DNA of 64,000 bases from Paenibacillus chitinolyticus NBRC 15660 (GTDB lineage Bacteria; Bacillota; Bacilli; Paenibacillales; NBRC-103111), in the NCBI RefSeq assembly GCF_000739915.1, contig NZ_BBJT01000007.1, forward strand, positions 310,001-374,000. Reading direction: 5' to 3'. Positions 24,507-33,680 of the stretch are shown here, one piece after another. The number at the start of each line of letters is the position of its first letter. The stretch's first letter is position 1. The translations under genes and the position numbers were made by a program. The notes below the pieces were generated by a model. That model saw only the letters and a list, made by a program, of their open reading frames with translations, was not told the origin of the DNA and ran no database searches.

Positions 24507-25844
24507 ATGGCTACTAGAACTGAACAAACACCGCAAACTACCCCAGCCTTTCAGCCGAAAAGGGCAGTGCCTGTCATTCTGCTCTTTTTCGTTTTTGCCT
24601 TGATCGTCGATAACTCATTCAAGTTGGTTTCGGTAGCTATAGCCGATGATCTGGGAATCTCGGCAGCAGCGGTTAGCTGGCAAGCCTCATTAGCGGGACT
24701 TGTGATTGGAATCGGCGCTGTCATCTATGCCTCTTTGGCCGACACGATCAGTATCCGAAAGCTGCTGAGTGCAGGGATTATCTTAATCTGCATCGGTTCC
24801 ATTATCGGTTTTATTTTTCAACACTCTTATCTGCTCGTTATTATTGCCCGTATGATCCAGACAGCAGGCCTGGCCGCGGCTGAAACCTTATATGTGATCT
24901 ATGTAACGAAACACCTGCCCAAAGAGGAGCAGAAAAAGTTCCTGGGTCTCAGCACAAGCAGTTATTCGCTTTCTCTTGTTATCGGTTCCATTACCGGGGG
25001 TTACGTGTCCACCTATTTAAGTTGGTCCACGTTATTCTTAATCCCGCTGCTGTCCTTAATTCTGCTTCCCTTCATTCTTAAATATTTGCCGAAGGAACAA
25101 TCTCGGAAGAGTCATGTTGATTTTATCGGACTGCTTCTAATATCCGCCATTGCCACTTCAGTCATGATGTATTTAACGGATTTCAACTGGATCTTTATTG
25201 TGATCTTCGCAGCCGCAGCAGGACTTTTTCTTGGCTATATCACCAAGAGTAAGAAGTCGTTCATCGGGATTTCCTTTTTTCAAAATAAACGGTTTGCAGC
25301 CGTTCTTGCCATCGCCTTTGTGATTTATTCCGTTCAACTAGGCTACATCTTTATTTTCCCATTCCTGCTTCAGAAAATGTATAATCTTCAGCTCGACACG
25401 ATCTCGCTGCTGCTGATACCGGGTTATGTAACGGCGATACTGGTTGGATCGCTGTCGGGAAAAATAGCAAAAGTATTGACCAATAAGCAAGCGGTTTCCA
25501 TTGCTATGCTCATTATCGTATGCAGCCTGGCTTTGCCCGGCCTTATTGGAGGCTCGGTTATTGTATATGTTCTCTCCATGCTGCTGTTCTCAGGGTCATT
25601 CGCATTCATGTACGCACCTATGCTTGATTCATGCATACGTTCCATTCCCGTAGAAAGATCGGGAACAGCCATTGGATTCTACAACTTGGTGTTGAATGTG
25701 GCCGTTTCTATAGGCATCACCTATACCGCGTCTCTAATGGATGTAGTATCTTTTGGAACGGTGTTATGGATCCTTGCTGCAATTACCTTGTTCGCCCTAT
25801 TGATGTACGGGCTGCTTGTAGGCCGACTTACTGAGCCCAAATAA
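24507..25844 (+). CDS. MFS transporter, probably linked to nucleoside salvage
   Basis: A 445-residue transporter of about 14 hydrophobic segments. The N-terminal half has motif A-like YASLADTISIRKL and a glycine-rich helix 5 (VIGSITGGYVSTYLSW). AAAGG at 24492-24496 supports ATG 24507. It directly follows deoD, so uptake or export of nucleosides or purines is plausible but inferred from position only; sequence similarity is to general drug-type MFS proteins. Confidence 0.8.
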   Translation: MATRTEQTPQTTPAFQPKRAVPVILLFFVFALIVDNSFKLVSVAIADDLGISAAAVSWQASLAGLVIGIGAVIYASLADTISIRKLLSAGIILICIGSIIGFIFQHSYLLVIIARMIQTAGLAAAETLYVIYVTKHLPKEEQKKFLGLSTSSYSLSLVIGSITGGYVSTYLSWSTLFLIPLLSLILLPFILKYLPKEQSRKSHVDFIGLLLISAIATSVMMYLTDFNWIFIVIFAAAAGLFLGYITKSKKSFIGISFFQNKRFAAVLAIAFVIYSVQLGYIFIFPFLLQKMYNLQLDTISLLLIPGYVTAILVGSLSGKIAKVLTNKQAVSIAMLIIVCSLALPGLIGGSVIVYVLSMLLFSGSFAFMYAPMLDSCIRSIPVERSGTAIGFYNLVLNVAVSIGITYTASLMDVVSFGTVLWILAAITLFALLMYGLLVGRLTEPK

Positions 25845-25865
25845 GTAAAAATGCCTGTGGCTTAT

Positions 25866-25910
25866 AACGCCCAAAACACCTTCTCTTTGGAGGTGTTTTG
25901 GGCGTTTTAA
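25866..25910 (+). terminator. Terminator after the MFS gene
   Basis: A near-perfect 16-bp stem (25866-25881 with 25891-25906), followed by TTTT. Confidence 0.85.
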
Positions 25911-25969
25911 ATATCTCCTGCGCTCTTGAAGTCGTTCTCCTATCATTCTCCTGCTCGGCTTTTTTCTCG

Positions 25970-26113
25970 ATCCCAGAGGCCAAGAAGTATGTCCCAAAAT
26001 ATGTGGTGTCTCACCCGATTACCGCCGAGGACTATCCGCAACCCACGTATGATGGGCTTACTGAAATCTGGTTCGACAGTTGGGCCGACCGTGATGATCA
26101 TTTCAATCAGTAA
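25970..26113 (+). pseudogene. C-terminal remnant of an EthD-domain protein
   Basis: The frame ending at TAA 26111-26113 encodes KKYVPKYVVSHPITAEDYPQ then PTYDGLTEIWFDSWADRDDH. The YDGLTEIWFDS block followed by a short tail is the C-terminal signature of EthD-domain proteins. The N-terminal part of that domain (about 60 residues) is missing, and the open frame upstream is unrelated. I read it as a decayed gene; its 3' end touches the 26107 gene. Confidence 0.6.
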
Positions 26114-27315
26114 TCGCGCGCTGCATCGAACCAGCTTTGAGCCATTTCTTCCGTTATCGGCTGACCAATCAGGTGATCGGACTGGCTAAGCTGCCAAACC
26201 GCTTCCCCAAGGTCTTCTCGTTCGGTGGTTTCGATGCCTTTGAGCGTATTAAAACGCAAAGTGAAAGCGGTAATAACCGCCTCGGCATCGGCAAAGCTGC
26301 GGGCCTGTGCTAAATTTTCCTGTGCAACGTCGTAAGCTTCGTTAGCCAGCTTGGCCAGACGTTTAGGCCAGGACGAGAACGGGCGTCCGAACTCGGTCGA
26401 CCACCACTCAGGCTTTCGCAATTGGCTCACTGAAGCATGGCCGGTCCACGGGCGGGTTTTAGCGCGCGTTTTCATTTGCTGCTTCAGACGCTTACCCGTG
26501 AACTCTTCCACATTGTATGCGATAAAACGGTCAAGCAACGGCCACACGTTCAAGGACGGGAGGTCCTCCAGATCAGGCATGAAGCGCAGCTCCAGATTCG
26601 TTAACCCGGTATGCCGGGCCAACAAGTCCAAGTCGCAGAAGTTCCCCCACAAACTCAGTGAGTCTAGGTTCGGGAACCGGTCCAGACACTCTAGCGAGAT
26701 GGGCTGTCCCAGCGGCGCGTTCTGCAGCGCTAGGCTCGTCACCTGGTGCAATTCACCTAGGTCGGGCATCAAGAAGGGGGTATCCTTCTTGCGTCTGCCG
26801 GTGCGCGGCGCTAGTGTCAGAGAGGATGGCATATTGCCAGTGGCCGAGAAACGTGATAGATCGCCGGACACGTTCAAACGGAAAGGCTTCCTCGGAAGTT
26901 TTAAGTTCAGATGCCCTCCGGACGGACCCAACTCGATAGTCAAGCCGTGCAAAATGGACGGACTGGCATTCACCACCGTGTCTTCAGATAAGATCGGAGC
27001 CCACGTCATCTCTTCAATGGGTCGTTTCTGCGCCCAGTCAAAGAAGCCTGCGTCGCTTCCTGTATAATGCAGAAATCGCGGCCAGGGCGAGCCCGCCGGC
27101 GTGGAAAACGCATCGAATACGGTCCAATCGATAAGCGAATCGGGCGCGACGTGAAGGTCTGCCTTCTTCCCCAAATGCGACGGTCCAATTGATAGACTGC
27201 CCACACCTTTTTGTCTGACAAGAGTGTGACTGCTCGGACCTGTCAGGTCGATGGGATAACGGCCATCTTCTTTAATCGAACCGGCGGGAGGACGAGCTTG
27301 GTCATCATTCGGCAT
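26107..27315 (-). CDS. Hypothetical protein with leucine-rich-like segment
   Basis: A 402-residue soluble protein. The middle (about 215-270) has LRR-like spacing: FPNLDSLSLWGNFCDLDLL then HTGLTNLELRFMPDLEDLPS. The N-terminal half is beta-rich with no recognised domain, and the C-terminus is helical (AYDVAQENLAQARSFADAEA). AAAGGA lies 8-9 bases before ATG 27315, while ATG 27324 touches it. No signal peptide or membrane helix is seen. Function unknown. Confidence 0.65.
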   Translation of the reverse strand: MPNDDQARPPAGSIKEDGRYPIDLTGPSSHTLVRQKGVGSLSIGPSHLGKKADLHVAPDSLIDWTVFDAFSTPAGSPWPRFLHYTGSDAGFFDWAQKRPIEEMTWAPILSEDTVVNASPSILHGLTIELGPSGGHLNLKLPRKPFRLNVSGDLSRFSATGNMPSSLTLAPRTGRRKKDTPFLMPDLGELHQVTSLALQNAPLGQPISLECLDRFPNLDSLSLWGNFCDLDLLARHTGLTNLELRFMPDLEDLPSLNVWPLLDRFIAYNVEEFTGKRLKQQMKTRAKTRPWTGHASVSQLRKPEWWSTEFGRPFSSWPKRLAKLANEAYDVAQENLAQARSFADAEAVITAFTLRFNTLKGIETTEREDLGEAVWQLSQSDHLIGQPITEEMAQSWFDAARDY

Positions 27316-27394
27316 TTCTATCATCCTTTCTTCTAAACCCTATCAAAACGGTTTAGGTTTCCGATGTCCCCATTGTATCACTTCTATCCAAATT

Positions 27395-27424
27395 TCCCCT
27401 ATCCCTACTTATGATACGGTTCAC
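27395..27424 (+). repeat. Dispersed repeat fragment
   Basis: CCCTACTTATGATACGGTTCACA: only the central part of the family consensus remains. Confidence 0.5.
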
Positions 27425-27501
27425 AGCCCGGTCAATTTTGACAAATAAAGCGAGAGAGTAGTAGATTCTATTTATACGAAATCTTTAATTTGGGTGAGCC
27501 T

Positions 27502-28068
27502 ATGAGAAAAAAACTACAAATTTACATATCGTCTACTTTCAACGATCTTATTGAGGAAAGACATACCGCTGTTGAAGCCGTACTTCAAGCCGGTCATATT
27601 CCTGCTGGAATCGAGCAATTTTTCAAGGAAAGTCCGGTGAACATCAGGAAGAGATGGATTGACGAGTCCGATGTATATATCCTGATTCTCGGAGGATTCT
27701 ATGGTTTAACGCTTCCTGATGAATCCAAGAGCTATACGCATTGGGAGTATGAGTATGCCGGAGAAACGGGCAAACCTAGATTTGCTTTTGTTGTCACAGA
27801 TGAAGCATTAAGACAAAAGCCATACGACTTCGCGGCAATTGAATACTATCGGAAGTTTCAAGAGTTTAAGCAATCGGTCATGGAACAAATCCCTATCTAT
27901 TACGTTGAAGATGTGCGGCACATTAAAATGGTACTTCGTGATCAATTGCCGGAGTATGCAGCAAGAAACGATTTGTATGGCTGGGTTTCCGGCAAGGATG
28001 TCCCGGACGTTCAAAAGCTGTTGGAAGAGAATGCACGATTAAAGGCGGAGTTGGAGAAAAAGAAATGA
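27502..28068 (+). CDS. Stand-alone DUF4062 (TIR-like fold) protein
   Basis: A 188-residue protein. The opening KLQIYISSTFNDLIEERHTA, then AGHIPAGIEQF and DVYILILGGFYG, is the hallmark of DUF4062, a TIR/NDT-related Rossmann fold. DUF4062 is usually found at the N-terminus of large NTPases with TPR or effector domains, some linked to defence. Here only the DUF4062 domain and a short C-terminal coiled coil (residues 170-188) are present. ATG 27502 is preferred; the longer TTG start at 27490 is possible. Whether it has NADase-like or nucleotide-binding activity is unknown. Confidence 0.75.
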   Translation: MRKKLQIYISSTFNDLIEERHTAVEAVLQAGHIPAGIEQFFKESPVNIRKRWIDESDVYILILGGFYGLTLPDESKSYTHWEYEYAGETGKPRFAFVVTDEALRQKPYDFAAIEYYRKFQEFKQSVMEQIPIYYVEDVRHIKMVLRDQLPEYAARNDLYGWVSGKDVPDVQKLLEENARLKAELEKKK

Positions 28069-28143
28069 GTACCACGTCCTCGGTCTCGATAGCAGCCAAT
28101 GACCTCGGCGATGGCGCGGTTTTCCGCCAACTCCATGCGGAGA

Positions 28144-29847
28144 TTATTTCTCCATCGCTTCGATCGCATACTTCAACTCGACGTCTTGCCCGTCCATCAC
28201 GCTTTCTTTGAACGTTTCTTCATTTAGAGGGATTTTGATATCGGGAACCGCGCCCCCCACTCCTGTTTGGTCCGCGTCTCCCTGGACCTTCTTGTTCTGA
28301 TTGAGCGACCTTCCATCGGGGAACTGGAGGACATAGCCTTCCGGCATCTTGATCTCGATCGGGCTGCTGATGAGTCCGAACGAACCGGCCGTTGAGGTGA
28401 ACCCTACGATTTTGACATTGGGTATGCCTTTTAGAACAAGAGGCAGCCCTTCTCCCGAGCTTCCGGTTCTGCCGTTGATCAAGATGGCCACTGTCCCGTC
28501 GAAATAAGGCTTTGCAGGCTTGACCTTGACGACTTCATTCCGGTTCAGTTCAAACTCCCCCGTGTATCTGTTGTAATAACTGACATATTCATAGTGTTTC
28601 ATCTCCTTGACGAAGAAACCGGCCAGATCGGCGGCAAGCTGATCGTCCCCGCCCGGATTGTTCCGCAGATCGACGATCAACCCTTTTACGTGCTTATCCT
28701 GGAACATTTTCAATAGGTCCGCCAGGCTTTTTTCAGGTGAGGTGTCGTTTGAATTGGGGAGAAAATGCTTGATTTTCACATATCCATAGCCGTTTTCAAG
28801 AATTTTCCCTTCAATGGGGGAAGCATCCAGATCGGCTTGGGTGAGTTTGGTTTTCGTCTTCTTCAGCGTCTCGAATTGATCGTCATAAGCCGTCAGCTTC
28901 GTTCGGGTAGGTTCGGACTCCCCCCAATTGCGAAATTCGACTTGTACTTCTTTGCCGATGGGCGCACGCACCATAAATCGTCCCTGATTGAACCTCTTCA
29001 CCTCATCCGTAGCCATGTTGTTCTCACTCCATGTCGTCCGGCCGAAGGCTTCCCTCCCCGTTTTTCCGTCCCAGGCGACGATTTCCGCACCTAGCTTCAT
29101 GCCGCTCTTGGCCGCGGGGCTGTTCTCCAAAACCAGACTTACGAGAACTTTGCCGTTATCCAACTGAACGGTGCTTAGTCCAAAGCCGCCGCCAACTTCC
29201 TTTTTAAATACCGCATTCCCATCGTATACATTATCGTTAACGATTTTGATATGTCCGTCCCGCAGAGAAAACAGATATTCTCTTAGCGTTTTATAATACA
29301 TATCGGAGTCTTTGTCTTTCTCGGCCCTTTTGAAGATTGGCTCGTACTTGCTTCGGCGCTCATTCCAGTCGATGTTCTTCCATTCCCCGAACGGATATTC
29401 CCGCGACAATCTTTCGTTCATGGCGACGAACGCCTTGGAGTAGCTCATGCCGCTAAAATCGCTAACCGGGTTGTACCGCAATACTCCCGCGTTTGCTAAC
29501 GCAAATACAATGGGAGCAGCTCCGCATACGCAAATTACGTTCCTCACGATCCTGAATGCTTTCTTCTTCGGAGCCGTCCAGGCTTGAGGCTTTAACAGTC
29601 TCCTAATTGTGCATAAAAACACGAGTAGCGTCAGCGACTCGATGATCAGAGCCAGAAGGGTCATGTCCCCGGACAGGACACTTGCAATGGCCGCGAGCAC
29701 ACCCGCACTGGGTAAAAAATCAAACCATCTGTAATACTTCTTGATAGGTACCGCGTAAACCGTCAATACGAATAAATTGATGATGCACATGATCAATTCA
29801 TAAACCGTCAGCCATTTTACCGAATCGATCGTACCGATAACGCTCAT
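28144..29847 (-). CDS. S41 family peptidase-like membrane protein
   Basis: A 567-residue protein. Four N-terminal membrane helices (about residues 12-30, 40-60, 62-80, 98-118) precede an extracytoplasmic part with a PDZ-like segment (LENSPAAKSGMKLGAEIVAW, about 245-265) and an S41 peptidase domain (VDLRNNPGGDDQL and TGSSGEG, presumed Ser nucleophile). The Lys expected about 25 residues after the Ser in CtpA-type enzymes is not present (VGFTSTAG there), so it may use a different dyad. AGGAG lies 8 bases before ATG 29847. It is adjacent to the 29941 kinase on the same strand. Confidence 0.75.
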   Translation of the reverse strand: MSVIGTIDSVKWLTVYELIMCIINLFVLTVYAVPIKKYYRWFDFLPSAGVLAAIASVLSGDMTLLALIIESLTLLVFLCTIRRLLKPQAWTAPKKKAFRIVRNVICVCGAAPIVFALANAGVLRYNPVSDFSGMSYSKAFVAMNERLSREYPFGEWKNIDWNERRSKYEPIFKRAEKDKDSDMYYKTLREYLFSLRDGHIKIVNDNVYDGNAVFKKEVGGGFGLSTVQLDNGKVLVSLVLENSPAAKSGMKLGAEIVAWDGKTGREAFGRTTWSENNMATDEVKRFNQGRFMVRAPIGKEVQVEFRNWGESEPTRTKLTAYDDQFETLKKTKTKLTQADLDASPIEGKILENGYGYVKIKHFLPNSNDTSPEKSLADLLKMFQDKHVKGLIVDLRNNPGGDDQLAADLAGFFVKEMKHYEYVSYYNRYTGEFELNRNEVVKVKPAKPYFDGTVAILINGRTGSSGEGLPLVLKGIPNVKIVGFTSTAGSFGLISSPIEIKMPEGYVLQFPDGRSLNQNKKVQGDADQTGVGGAVPDIKIPLNEETFKESVMDGQDVELKYAIEAMEK

Positions 29848-29940
29848 TTCCCGTCTCCTCCCATTCATTTTCTCCTGGCAGCCACCGCTGCGATACATTG
29901 GAAAGAGTAAGGGAGAAATATGAACGGAGCGTGAACCGGT

Positions 29941-31308
29941 TTACGATTTGTCAGGCGGAATGGCGGGCAGATGAACGACGACTTTCGTACCTTGTCCGAC
30001 TTTGCTTTCCATATAAATATCGCCTTGGTGAAGAGCGACAATTTTTTTGACGATAGCGAGTCCAAGGCCGCTGCCGCCGCTGCGATTCCGGGACCGGTCC
30101 GTCTTGTAAAAACGCTCGAAAACGCGGCCCAGTTGTTCAGGTGCTATACCGATCCCGGAATCGGATAAAGTCACGGAATATCCGTCCATGCGAGTCCTTA
30201 ATTGAAAATGGATGAGTCCGCCTTCCGGCGTAAACTTGATGCTGTTGCCGAGCAGGTTCGTCCATACTTGATTGAGCTGATCCTTATCGGCCGTTATTAC
30301 GGCAGCCTGAGGCAGATCCAGATCGATATCCATGTTTTTCTCTGACCATAGAGGTTCGCAGTTCACGACAACCCGTCTGATTTGTTCATCCAGATTAAAC
30401 GTGGCGTACTCCAATGGATGGTGATTGGAATCGAGGGACGCGAGCTTGAGTAAATTATCGCTGAGCCTGGATAATCGGCCGCTTTCCGCCAAGATGATAT
30501 CCAGATACTGAATGCGCTCGTCTTCGGCAATTGCATTCATGTCCTTCAGCGCTTTCGCAAAACCGGATATAGACGTTAACGGAGACTGAATCTCGTGCGA
30601 CACATTCGAGACAAAGTCCTGGCGCATCTGCTCCAATTGCTTAAGATCAACCGCCATTTCGTTAAAGCTTCGAGCCAAATTTCCCAGCTCGTCCTTGCGC
30701 CTCACTCCCAATTCCACGTCGAAATCGCCCTTCGCAAGTCGTTTAGTCGCGGCAGTAAGCGTCTTGATCGGTTTTACAACATAGATCGCGGCTATGAGAA
30801 TGCAGATGCTTCCCGTAACCAGAACTAATAAAAGAATGGCTAGCATCAAGTGAATGAGGGTCGATTCGTTTTTGGATGAGGGCCGCAAAAATAAGGCGTG
30901 ACGCTCACCGCCGATTTGGAACTTCAGCCCGATGAACGTCTCCTTATCCTTGGAGGAAGATCGGTATATCTCACCTTCCCTTACTTTCCGAATGGATTCC
31001 TGCGAAATCGCAAGATCGTCCGTGTCGGAGCTGTACTTGAAGGATTTCATGGCTCCAGAGCCGGCGTATAGTTGAACGGAATAGGAGGTCAGCTTCACCA
31101 TGCTTTCCATGAACCGATCCAAATTTGCCGGCCCCGTCTGTTCGTAGACGCGAATGATCTCCTCGCCCGCGGCTACCAAATCGTTTTGCCCGATCCGGTC
31201 TATTTTTTCCTCGAATAGGGCGAGCCCAGCCAGAACGGAGACAAGCAGGCCTATTCCCATAGCAGCCAAAAACGTTAGCACGACGCGGACGTATAGAGAC
31301 CTTGTCAT
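29941..31308 (-). CDS. Sensor histidine kinase
   Basis: A 455-residue kinase: helix 1 about residues 10-32, an extracytoplasmic sensor of about 120 residues, helix 2 about 163-185, HAMP, H-box NVSHEIQSPLTSISGFA, N-box TNLLGNSIKF and G-box GSGLGLAIVKKIV. The H-box has IQSP where most have LRTP or IKTP, but the His is intact. Its ATG overlaps the response regulator stop by 4 bases (ATGA). The S41 protease gene lies just downstream and may be a target. Confidence 0.92.
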   Translation of the reverse strand: MTRSLYVRVVLTFLAAMGIGLLVSVLAGLALFEEKIDRIGQNDLVAAGEEIIRVYEQTGPANLDRFMESMVKLTSYSVQLYAGSGAMKSFKYSSDTDDLAISQESIRKVREGEIYRSSSKDKETFIGLKFQIGGERHALFLRPSSKNESTLIHLMLAILLLVLVTGSICILIAAIYVVKPIKTLTAATKRLAKGDFDVELGVRRKDELGNLARSFNEMAVDLKQLEQMRQDFVSNVSHEIQSPLTSISGFAKALKDMNAIAEDERIQYLDIILAESGRLSRLSDNLLKLASLDSNHHPLEYATFNLDEQIRRVVVNCEPLWSEKNMDIDLDLPQAAVITADKDQLNQVWTNLLGNSIKFTPEGGLIHFQLRTRMDGYSVTLSDSGIGIAPEQLGRVFERFYKTDRSRNRSGGSGLGLAIVKKIVALHQGDIYMESKVGQGTKVVVHLPAIPPDKS

Positions 31309-31982
31309 TTCTTCACCTCTAGCCGGTATCCGAGACTGCGGACCGTCTCGATGCGGAAATGCTCGGCATCCTCGGCGAAACGCTCCCTAATTCTCTTAAT
31401 ATGGACATCGACGGTTCGGTCGTCGCCTTTGTAATCCATCCCCCAAATTTGCACGATTAGCTGTTCTCTGGTTAATATTTGTCCAGGGTGACAGGCCAGT
31501 TTGAACAGAAGTTCAAACTCTTTTAACGGCAAAATGAGCTCTTTGCCTTCACGGATCACTTTGTGAGCCCGCCGGTCCAACACGATTCCGCCTAATTGAA
31601 TGATCTGAGAGGAAACGATTCGATAACGCTTTAGCAGCGCTTTTACTCTCATCACAAGCTCCAAGGGATCGAAAGGCTTAGTCACATAGTCATCCGTGCC
31701 GAGCTGGAAGCCTTTCACCTTTTGCCCCGATTCTCCTTTGGCCGTTACCATAAGCAGCGGAATCTCCGGATAGAGGCGACGAATCTCCCTGCACAATTCC
31801 CATCCGTCCATATGCGGCATCATAATATCGAGAATCACGGTATCGACGGTCGAATTCTCCATGACGGAGAGCGCCTCGATCCCATTTGCCGCCTCGACAG
31901 TGTCAAACCCTTCGCTCTTCAAATACAAGGTGATGAGCTTGCGAATATGCGCGTCGTCGTCTGCAACAAGAATCTGGGTCAT
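31305..31982 (-). CDS. OmpR-family response regulator
   Basis: A 225-residue protein: receiver with VADDDAH, phospho-acceptor Asp in VILDIMMPHMDG, Lys in VTKPFDP, and C-terminal winged helix with LKEFELLFKLACHPG and SLGYRLEVKK. It is the first gene of the operon with the kinase at 29941, and the third two-component pair in the window. Confidence 0.93.
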   Translation of the reverse strand: MTQILVADDDAHIRKLITLYLKSEGFDTVEAANGIEALSVMENSTVDTVILDIMMPHMDGWELCREIRRLYPEIPLLMVTAKGESGQKVKGFQLGTDDYVTKPFDPLELVMRVKALLKRYRIVSSQIIQLGGIVLDRRAHKVIREGKELILPLKEFELLFKLACHPGQILTREQLIVQIWGMDYKGDDRTVDVHIKRIRERFAEDAEHFRIETVRSLGYRLEVKK

Positions 31983-32079
31983 GTCCGGATGATCCCCTTT
32001 CGATCATTCACCTTACTCTAGGAGAGTTGGTGAGCTTTTGAAGGAATTATACCATGTAAAAAATGTAAACGAGGGAATC

Positions 32080-32120
32080 GGTTTAAGCCGTTGAGATTAA
32101 CGGGTCTATCGGTGAAAAAT
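32080..32120 (+). repeat. Dispersed repeat, type A
   Basis: TTAAGCCGTTGAGATTAACGG then GTCTATCGGTGAAAAAT: a shortened copy lacking the central GATACGGTTCAG block. Confidence 0.6.
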
Positions 32121-32214
32121 AAGAAAGGAGCCTATCGCGGCGCGACAGCTCCTAGCAATCCAAGTGATTCACGTGAAACAATTCTTTTCTCCGCGCCCCC
32201 TGTAACTTGCAGCT

Positions 32215-32315
32215 CTACATTGTAAATGCGCTAAGCAAAGACGGCCATAACGAAATTCGCTCGCGGCAGCACAAACATACTGTTTCTCCCGCAAAATAAG
32301 GCAGATGACTAACCA
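32215..32315 (-). pseudogene. Remnant of the 3' end of a gene like that at 47630
   Basis: The minus-strand frame reads SHLPYFAGETVCLCCRER then ISLWPSLLSAFTM and TAG at 32215-32217. The C-terminus of the 47630 protein reads HLHYLAGETVCPSCRER then ISVWPSLLGTFTM. DNA similarity also extends past the stop codon for a few bases. The upstream frame does not continue the homology. This is a truncated duplicate whose zinc-ribbon motif has lost a Pro/Ser pair (CPSC to CLCC). Confidence 0.7.
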
Positions 32316-32356
32316 GCCCGAGAGGTGGGTATACGCCTGGGGAACCGGGTCCGTTC

Positions 32357-32944
32357 TCATCCTAAGTCCGCGTGCATGGCTTCCGCGATGGTCAAGAAAT
32401 CTTCACGGTCGATCTCGAAGTGGCCGGTACGGAACGGGTATCCCCAATTCCGCTTGCCGCGGGTAATGCAAAGCCGGTCGAGCAAGTCCACGATCCTCGC
32501 TTCCCGGCAGGGAACATACTCGATGTTCCGGCGGAAGGGTACGAACGTCGCGGACATCGCATACTCGTATACATGATCGTCCACTACCCGGCCGATAGCG
32601 GTGAACGCTTGCAGTGGCTCCCCGCCTCCCATCTCGGTACGAGGAGAATAGTACACAAGCCAATCCCCCGACTGCATCCTGCGCAGCGGCGCAGATTTGC
32701 CGTGACACATCTGGGCGAAGCCGCCCTGTACCCCCCGCTGCACGTGCGATGCCGAGACGACGCCGATCCAATAGCGCTGCTTTCCACTTTCCGGGCCGGC
32801 GTCCCCATCGCTCGGGAATGGACAGCCACCCGGCAGGCCCTCCTTTGGGCCAGGAGTAGACGGACTCACCCGCTCCCTATCCACGCCGCTTAGAATAGCG
32901 TCGGCATTTCGGGTCTTTCCAGTACCTTGCCTGACCTCACACAT
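32357..32944 (-). CDS. EVE-domain protein
   Basis: A 195-residue protein. From about residue 57 the sequence ([16 protein letters not shown] ... [20 protein letters not shown]) is an EVE domain, a PUA-like fold that in some cases binds modified bases in DNA or RNA. The first 56 residues are Gly/Pro-rich and not part of the fold. GGAGGG 6 bases before ATG 32944 gives a clear start inside the last codons of the DinB gene, so translation is coupled. A smaller stand-alone EVE protein would normally start near residue 55, where there is no start codon. Confidence 0.75.
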   Translation of the reverse strand: MCEVRQGTGKTRNADAILSGVDRERVSPSTPGPKEGLPGGCPFPSDGDAGPESGKQRYWIGVVSASHVQRGVQGGFAQMCHGKSAPLRRMQSGDWLVYYSPRTEMGGGEPLQAFTAIGRVVDDHVYEYAMSATFVPFRRNIEYVPCREARIVDLLDRLCITRGKRNWGYPFRTGHFEIDREDFLTIAEAMHADLG

Positions 32945-33533
32945 GCGCTGCCCTCCAGGCGTCATCCAGACGCTTCCTCTGCAGCAAATGATGGCGATAG
33001 TGCATTTCGATCAGTTGGAACCATTCGAGCGCATTCAATCCGCCGAATCGCGGATGGACAACCGTATTTCGCACGAGCTCGAAATCCGTATCCTTTCCTG
33101 ATTCCGATATTGCTTGGGCAACCGGATCAAACGCCGCCACGACCGCCGGTTCGATCTCGGTCATCCTACGAACCGTGTCGCGCAGCCCATCCACGAGTTG
33201 TTCCTTACCTTCCGGTTGCGGCGGTGTGTATTGAGGTGATGGGGGAACCTGGACGCGATCCGGCGGAAAGCTTCCCGCCCCGAACACTTCCTCCCCCGGC
33301 TTCGTCTTTCCCGTCGAAGAAACTGCCGGGTTGCCGTTCGGCGCGAGGCACATCGCGACATTCCGCAAATGCATAAACTGTGCGGAATTGATCAGATGCA
33401 CATGCATCTGACCGAGCGACCATTCGTCTTCCGCGGGCTTCCACAGCAGCTGCTCAAGACTGACGCCGTCCAACTCCCGAATATAGCCGCTGACCGTCTC
33501 CTCGAACTTACGCAACATTTCCTTCGTATTCAT
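32937..33533 (-). CDS. DinB family protein
   Basis: A 198-residue four-helix-bundle protein. The signatures [19 protein letters not shown] (about residues 38-56), [20 protein letters not shown] (about 163-182) and the spaced His residues match the DinB/YfiT metal-binding fold, often thiol-transferase-like. ATG 33533 with AAGAGGGAG about 12 bases upstream is used; the longer frame from 33698 reads through a repeat. It overlaps the EVE gene by 8 bases. Function unknown. Confidence 0.8.
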   Translation of the reverse strand: MNTKEMLRKFEETVSGYIRELDGVSLEQLLWKPAEDEWSLGQMHVHLINSAQFMHLRNVAMCLAPNGNPAVSSTGKTKPGEEVFGAGSFPPDRVQVPPSPQYTPPQPEGKEQLVDGLRDTVRRMTEIEPAVVAAFDPVAQAISESGKDTDFELVRNTVVHPRFGGLNALEWFQLIEMHYRHHLLQRKRLDDAWRAAHV

Positions 33534-33639
33534 TACCGAATCCAACTCCCTCTTGCTTAAGTTGACTCCAGCATACAACAAAGCTACTGACACCAGTCTG
33601 TCAGTAGCGTTCAAGCATCTTTTCAATTTCCTTACGCAT

Positions 33640-33680
33640 TCGTTCCCGCAGACCGTATCGCGTCTATCGGCGAAAAGGAT
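33640..33680 (+). repeat. Dispersed repeat, degraded
   Basis: CGTTCCCGCAGACCGTATCGC then GTCTATCGGCGAAAAG: right end of type A joined to a CCCCGC-like left part. Confidence 0.6.

Noticed and set aside
26351-27067. 238-codon plus-strand frame opposite the 26107 gene
   Set aside because: Shadow of a GC-rich coding strand; no domain and no SD.
32372-32893. Plus-strand frames over the EVE gene
   Set aside because: The minus-strand frame has a recognisable EVE domain and SD; these are shadows.
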